From Hirudinaria manillensis (taxonomy: Eukaryota > Annelida > Clitellata > Hirudinida > Hirudinidae), in assembly GCA_034509925.1 (NCBI GenBank), contig CM067526.1, positions 4,713,501 to 4,777,500 on the forward strand: 64,000 nucleotides of DNA. Reading direction: 5' to 3'. Position numbers and translations under genes: made by a program. Positions 59,035 through 64,000 of the stretch are shown here, in pieces (position 1 is the stretch's first letter; every line of letters starts with the position of its first letter). A model generated the notes under the pieces. It saw nothing but the letters and a program-made list of their open reading frames with translations, searched no databases and was not told the origin of the DNA.

Positions 59035-60882
59035 ATGAGGGCTTTGACGAAAAAACTGCTCTTTAGAGCTCCGTATGTTGCATTTGGTCATATGTTCACG
59101 AATGCGATCAGACGTTTACATCTCGTTGCAGATTTTCAAATTTCTCAAGAATGTTTGCCAGTTCCAAAGAAGAATTCGAGGATGCTGTCAAATCACTTGC
59201 TTCTCTAGAAAATGACCCTGGAAATGAAACCAAACTACAATTATATGCCCTTTATAAGCAGGTAGGATCTTTGGAAAACTATGTTTAAAGGCAATTATAC
59301 TCCATTATGTTGTGAAAGAAAAGGCTACAATTGGAAAATGCAACATCCCAAAACCAGGCCTGATAGATTTTACTGGCAAAGTCAAGTGGGATGCTTGGAA
59401 CAGTCTTCAAGATATGAGCCAAGTATTCAACATATTTTATTATCAAATTATCATTTTAAGTACTGTTTCCTTTTGAACAGTCTGAAGCACAATCAAATTA
59501 TGTGGACATTGTAAAAAAGTTGACAAAGCCAAGCTCCAAAAAAGCTGATTATGAAAAGAAAGGTCCTGACATAATTACTGAGATTGATGGTAAAGTTTAC
59601 AAGATCGTGATTAATTGTCCTTCCAGAAAAAATGCCCTCACTACTGAAGTGAGAGAAACTATAAATTAAAGATCACTTTCTCAAGTAACCTTTTGTTTGC
59701 ATTTGTTGCTCAGATGTACGATGCGATATCAGATTCGTTGGAGGAAGCGACTAAAAGCGACGCAACTATTGCAGTCTTGACAGGTTTCTAAGTTTTTAAT
59801 TTAACGACTAACATAAATATTTTCATGAAGAAGTTTTACATAAATATAATTTAAACATTGACATTCATTGATTTAAAAGAAATTCATGTTAAAGAGGCCA
59901 TGTAAGCAAATATTCCTAGCATTCTAAATAAATTTCCTTTCATTTTAAAGGTGCAGGCGATTTTTACAGCAGCGGCAACGATCTGGCAAACATCTTAAAA
60001 GCCGGCTCTTTTGACTACAACCAATACGTCACGATGGGCAGAGACTTATTGAAGTTAATTAAGAACCGAAGTTTTATTTTAAACGAGAAAATTCATTTTA
60101 ATTCGTTAACCGATCGTTCAGGAGGTTCGTCTCCACGTTAATCGACTTCCCGAAACCTTTAATAGCGGTCGTGAACGGACCTGCTATCGGCATCATGACC
60201 ACCACTTTGCCACTCTTCGATGGAGTGTTTGCTTCGGACAAGGTTAGAATCTCTCGGCCTCTGCTCGTAAAACTTTCTGTTCGGATTTTTCATCGGCAAA
60301 ATCTCCACAGGCCACGTTTCAAACCATGTTCACCTCTCTGGGGATGACCCCCGAAGGATGCAGCAGTTTCACCTTCCCTCTCATAATGGGTCACACCAAG
60401 GTCCGTCTTCAATGAATTTATTTCGAGTTCAGATTCCAATTTATTTCCCTTGTCGTCTTCATAGATTATTTATTTCATGGTCTCGATTGCAGGCCTGCGA
60501 CATGTTGCTTTTCAATAAAAAAATTACTGCCTACGAAGCCAAGGACCTCGGTCTGGTGACCGACGTGTTTCCCAGTTCCAGCTTCCAAGAAGAGGCCTGG
60601 AAGAAAGTCAAAGATATTTCGGCTTCTTCTCCTCAGGTGCGTTCTCATCATCCACGACCTCTTGCTCATAAATGCCCCTACGTGGCTTTTGTTCGGTCGG
60701 ACGTTCGCCGTGACATTGTTTTGAAGGTACTCAGACTGTCGAAAAACCTGGTCCGCGAGAACTTCAGACGAGTCTTGCACGACGTCAACGAGCAGGAATG
60801 CAACTTGCTCCTCGCCAGGTGGCTGTCGCAAGACTTCAAGGACACCATTCTCGACATCGTTCAGAAGAAGTCTTCGCTTTGA
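59035..60882 (+). CDS. ECI2: Enoyl-CoA delta isomerase 2 (ACBP-crotonase fusion)
   Basis: ECI2 shifts 3-enoyl-CoA to 2-trans-enoyl-CoA in oxidation of unsaturated fatty acids, in mitochondria and peroxisomes. Exons: 59035-59072, 59132-59261, 59324-59422, 59481-59648, 59714-59783, 59951-60053, 60122-60242, 60311-60400, 60493-60636, 60727-60882, giving 372 residues. A basic, Arg/Phe-rich N terminus suits a mitochondrial presequence. An acyl-CoA-binding domain follows ([20 protein letters not shown]), then the crotonase fold ([36 protein letters not shown]). [14 protein letters not shown] contains the expected catalytic Glu. The protein ends KKSSL, and SSL is a variant PTS1 peroxisomal signal (human ECI2 ends SKL). 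An alternative acceptor at about 59291 was rejected because the one at 59324 gives [13 protein letters not shown] in frame. Confidence 0.94.
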
Positions 60883-61131
60883 ACGATCGGAAAAAATTAT
60901 TTCATTTCGAACGTCCATAACGAAATAACTTATTACGAAATAGCGAGCATTTGATGTCTAAGTTACTTTGCAATGAAATGTCTTCACCAATTTTCTCACT
61001 TTGTTCGATTAAAATTTCATTTGTTCGCATCTTCGTGCCTGAATTTACAATTTTTGACTCTAAAACTGCAATAAATAGAAAAGACGACAGCTTAGACAAA
61101 CACGATGACAGGTGATTTCCTGAGGAATGTT
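60883..61131. other. Convergent intergenic spacer between ECI2 and the zinc-finger gene
   Basis: About 250 bp between two converging stop codons. A GCAATAAATAG signal at about 61068 could serve ECI2. No gene seen. Confidence 0.5.
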
Positions 61132-62322
61132 CTAGACTTTGACGTCCATCACTTTCTCGTGCATGTAGGCGATGTGCTTCTGGAAAAGTATTTTATTGCT
61201 GTAGGACTTCAAGCATTTGTGGCAGTTCAGATCGACGATGTCGTTGTGGACTTGCGTGTGGAGGTCGAGAGATTCTCTGCACCTGTAAGAGTTCTTGCAG
61301 ATCTTACAGACGAAGGGTTTCTTTATCTCGTGCCTCAGAGAATGTTTCACCAGTTGTGCCTGGAAACGATAGGATTTGTGACAAACGGAACAAGAAAAGC
61401 TCGTGATCTTCCCGAGACTGAGGCTGTCCGTTATTCCGTGTTTCGAGACCAAGTGGCCTTCCAGCAGGCTGATGGATTTCAGCTCTAAGCCGCAGGCCTC
61501 GCAGACGTTCATTCGTTTGCAGACGTCGTTTCTGTTTTCGTTTTTGTTCCTGAGAAGATTCGCTTTCGAGTCTATGGTGCCATCCACCGAACACTCGAAG
61601 CTGAAGTTGCTGAGGTTCGATTCAACTTCGAAAGAGTCGAGGATCGGATCGTCGCTCGTCTTTTTGGAAAACACGACTGTTTTTTTCTTGAGGCGATTGA
61701 TCTTTTTGAACACGCTTTCCTTGGAATCTTTGCACGGAAGTCTCTTCTGCGGCAGTTTGTGGAACGATTTTAGAGGTTTCCTCCTGTGCCTTCTCGCATC
61801 GAGGATCGGAGGACTGAAGGTGAGATCATCGTCAGAGATGACGAAAGCACTAATCATTGGATCAAACTTATTGTCTGGTATATCATAGTTTCTCATCATT
61901 TTTTGAGAGACTTGATCTGACATGTGCTCAATTGGTTCTGCTGTGACTGGTATGCTTTCAACCTCAACTTCCAGTTGTGGATCAGCTCCTACTGGGTCAA
62001 ACCCTTGAACCTCTGTAATTATTGAAGCCTCAGAATTCAATGGAGTAGAAGGTAAGTTCATTAGTAGGCCTGTAGGTTCGGTCAGGTAATTCATGACTGA
62101 GTTACCAAGGAATTCAGAAGAAAAAGGGTCTTTGTTTTGTAAGGCTTCTAATTTGTCATCGAAGTGAAACACAAAAGACTTTTGCTGGTCAACAGTAACA
62201 CCCAAAGTTCCTTCTACATGTAATTCAAGATCGTACGAAATATTCGTTCGGAAAACCTGTCCAATTACGTTTTTTAATGCATCTTTGAGCAGAAGATTCT
62301 GCTCTTTCTGCCCAAAAAGCAT
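61132..62322 (-). CDS. C2H2 zinc-finger protein
   Basis: A 396-residue single-exon ORF from ATG 62322 to TAG 61132. Four C2H2 fingers occupy the C-terminal third: Cys-x2-Cys-x12-His-x4-His (CEAC...SKH), then CSVC...SLRH, CKIC...TQVH and CHKC...AYMH. Finger 1 is separated from finger 2 by an 18-20 residue linker and the others are spaced like a tandem array, though without TGEKP linkers. The N-terminal 60 residues (FGQKEQNLLLKDALKNVI and following) may be a folded dimerisation segment; the middle is disordered, with basic patches (RRHRRKP, KKKTVVF). DNA binding in the nucleus is expected from the fingers. I cannot assign an orthologue. It has no introns although its neighbours have many, so retroposition is possible. 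Confidence 0.85.
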   Translation of the reverse strand: MLFGQKEQNLLLKDALKNVIGQVFRTNISYDLELHVEGTLGVTVDQQKSFVFHFDDKLEALQNKDPFSSEFLGNSVMNYLTEPTGLLMNLPSTPLNSEASIITEVQGFDPVGADPQLEVEVESIPVTAEPIEHMSDQVSQKMMRNYDIPDNKFDPMISAFVISDDDLTFSPPILDARRHRRKPLKSFHKLPQKRLPCKDSKESVFKKINRLKKKTVVFSKKTSDDPILDSFEVESNLSNFSFECSVDGTIDSKANLLRNKNENRNDVCKRMNVCEACGLELKSISLLEGHLVSKHGITDSLSLGKITSFSCSVCHKSYRFQAQLVKHSLRHEIKKPFVCKICKNSYRCRESLDLHTQVHNDIVDLNCHKCLKSYSNKILFQKHIAYMHEKVMDVKV

Positions 62323-63860
62323 TTTAGCAGATAAACTGAATGCAGCTCAATATAACGATAATCGGAACTAAAGCCAGATTTCTCAAAAAAAAAAATAAAC
62401 ATATAGATATCGAAACTCAAAGCTAGGCTTGAAGCCATTCACAGTAAAAATGCAAAACAATATATAATTCAGCATTTTATATAAATAAAATATCTTAAAT
62501 GCATTTATATAATTATTTCGTTAATTTAGTAAGCGCTTTCATATATATTGTCTTTATATTACATTTTACAAAGTGCAAAGTATTACCTATTAATTCTTAA
62601 CGAATATATCTTAAAGAGTAAATGGTATTAAACATGTTTTATTGGGAAATCTTCGAAAGTCTTAAATGTTACTCGAGATCATTTAGAAGATAATACTATT
62701 ACGATAATACTAGATACAAATAACTTAGTGCAGGAAAAAATGAGAATGGATATTTTTATTGTGCAAAATTAGCCACCTCTCGAAAAGAAATGAAATGAAT
62801 ATACGGCTTCTATTATTTCAAAAATGTTGATGATAATGAAATGTATAGAGATATATTTTATAAATGCTTTACACTGGTGGAAAAAAAAGGATGTAATCTG
62901 GCTCGCGCACACCTAGACTATTACGAATTCTACATGAAAGCATTCGCTTGCGTGGTCTGCCATGCTAGGATGAACGTGAATGGAGATGTAGGTGTGTTCA
63001 TATTTATCTCCTGGAAACACTTGTCTATGTTAACAAAGGAAATGATTTCATCCGGTTCAGATAGATTCATGTTTGTGCTTATATAAAGCTGTTTCATGCA
63101 AGAATCGTAGGCAGAGAGCAAGTAGGAGTGACTAATGAGGAAAAATTTCAGTAGGCGTTAGAATTAGAAGCCACTCTTTTATATGTTGTATGTATAGGAA
63201 TTTGACAGCAAGATCGCATCCATCACTCTTAGTCATTTTTTTAAAATTAAATTTTAAATTTTAACATTGATTTGCTTTTAAAAGGTTTTGCAAATGTAAC
63301 TTATCCCATACCTCTTCGACTACGTATTACTCCTGCCACAGTCTCAATTATCAGAGCAAAAAGACCACAAAAAATCCGGGCGCATAAAAAAACAGAACTA
63401 AGGATAAATAATGGCTCCATATTGTGGTGTCACTGCAGCCTCCACAACAATTTTTTGAAAATCGTAATTTATATTTCCCATTATTTGACACTGCTTACTT
63501 ATTTTGGTGATGTTTGGCAGTCTTGTTTTTATTAATTTGACATATTTTATTCATAAATGATGCTTTGGAATTGGCAATATTTGTCGACTCATGCGAGATA
63601 TCCTTTTATAAAAGAAATTCCCTTCTTTAATGAATAGTTTCTTGAGAGCAAATATAGCATAATTTTTCATTCACTTTTACTCGTGATTATTTTATAAAAA
63701 AAAAAAACAAAACAAAAAATTCACAAAATTCGACTCGCAACATTGAAATCGCGGCTTCTAATCAAAGCACAGATTTGATGAAAGTGAATTTAATTGGAAA
63801 TATTTAAACCCGGCGAGATTAGCAGCAACGTGTGGAGACAAATTAATTTCTTTCAGGGAA
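62323..63860. other. Intergenic, no gene supported
   Basis: AT-rich. Short ORFs near 62840-63120 on both strands overlap a small higher-complexity patch but show no splice context or known motif. Confidence 0.4.
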
Positions 63861-64000
63861 GAAAACCTCCGTCCGTTCTTCCAGCTGGATTCCACGGAGG
63901 TCCTCACGAAGTTTCGAAAGATGGCGGCGGTGGAGGAGGAGGAGGTGGAAGGATCGTATTGGGATCATCCTTCGGGGTCCTATTCGTAGGGGACTCATTC
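63857..64000 (+). CDS. Possible partial exon at the window edge
   Basis: A TTTCTTTCAG acceptor at about 63847-63856 is followed by GC-rich sequence unlike the flank. Two frames are open. One runs to the window end (GRKPPSVLPAGFHGG, then poly-Gly). The other gives ENLRPFFQLDSTEVLTKF and stops at about 63989. The window ends before a donor can be seen, so the frame and the gene are undecided. Confidence 0.3.

Noticed and set aside
1-64000. tRNA, rRNA, CRISPR arrays or prokaryotic operons
   Set aside because: No cloverleaf, rRNA or spaced direct-repeat array was noticed, and the gene structure is plainly eukaryotic.

Overview
This is nuclear DNA from an invertebrate animal. The sequence is AT-rich and gene-dense, about 13 gene models in 64 kb. 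Genes are split by many short GT-AG introns (mostly about 50-600 bp). Galactosylceramidase, a Vax homeobox gene, an Msx-class homeobox gene and an ADAM-type protease with ShK domains occur together, which argues for a bilaterian that is not an insect. A spiralian such as a mollusc or annelid is my best guess, not a demonstrated assignment. Exon-intron structures below were read by hand from splice sites, reading phase and remembered family sequences.

Layout, left to right. 277-4541 (-): a large, mostly disordered protein with PP1-docking-type motifs. 4747-5620 (-): fragments of a small putative membrane-protein gene. 6935-11284 (+): CLINT1/epsinR, an ENTH-domain clathrin adaptor. 12831-17120 (+): GALC, lysosomal galactosylceramidase. 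17966-23406 (+): MSH2 mismatch repair ATPase. 24206-24976 (+): ribosomal protein L24. 26939-34227 and 37433-44715 (+): two nearly identical alpha-2-macroglobulin/TEP-family genes in a recent tandem duplication of about 9-10 kb. Both proteins lack the thioester motif. 34831-36607: a young, short LTR retroelement, inserted after the duplication, carrying only a SAP-domain ORF on the minus strand. 46063-47020 (+): Vax. 48424-51044 (-): Msx-class gene, convergent with Vax, with regulatory-looking sequence around the pair. 51436-51738: a decayed copy of one exon of the next gene. About 52437-58059 (+): a secreted ADAM/ADAMTS-like zinc metalloprotease with a Thr-rich linker and ShK-like cysteine modules. 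59035-60882 (+): ECI2, an ACBP-crotonase fusion. 61132-62322 (-): an intronless C2H2 zinc-finger gene. 62323-64000: mostly empty, with a possible partial exon at the right edge.

Most of these genes are unrelated housekeeping or developmental genes. The parts most worth a second look are the thioester-less TEP pair with its dated retroelement insertion, the short SAP-only LTR element itself, the convergent Vax-Msx pair with shared sequence motifs, and the metalloprotease-ShK gene with its exon relic and probable GC-AG intron.
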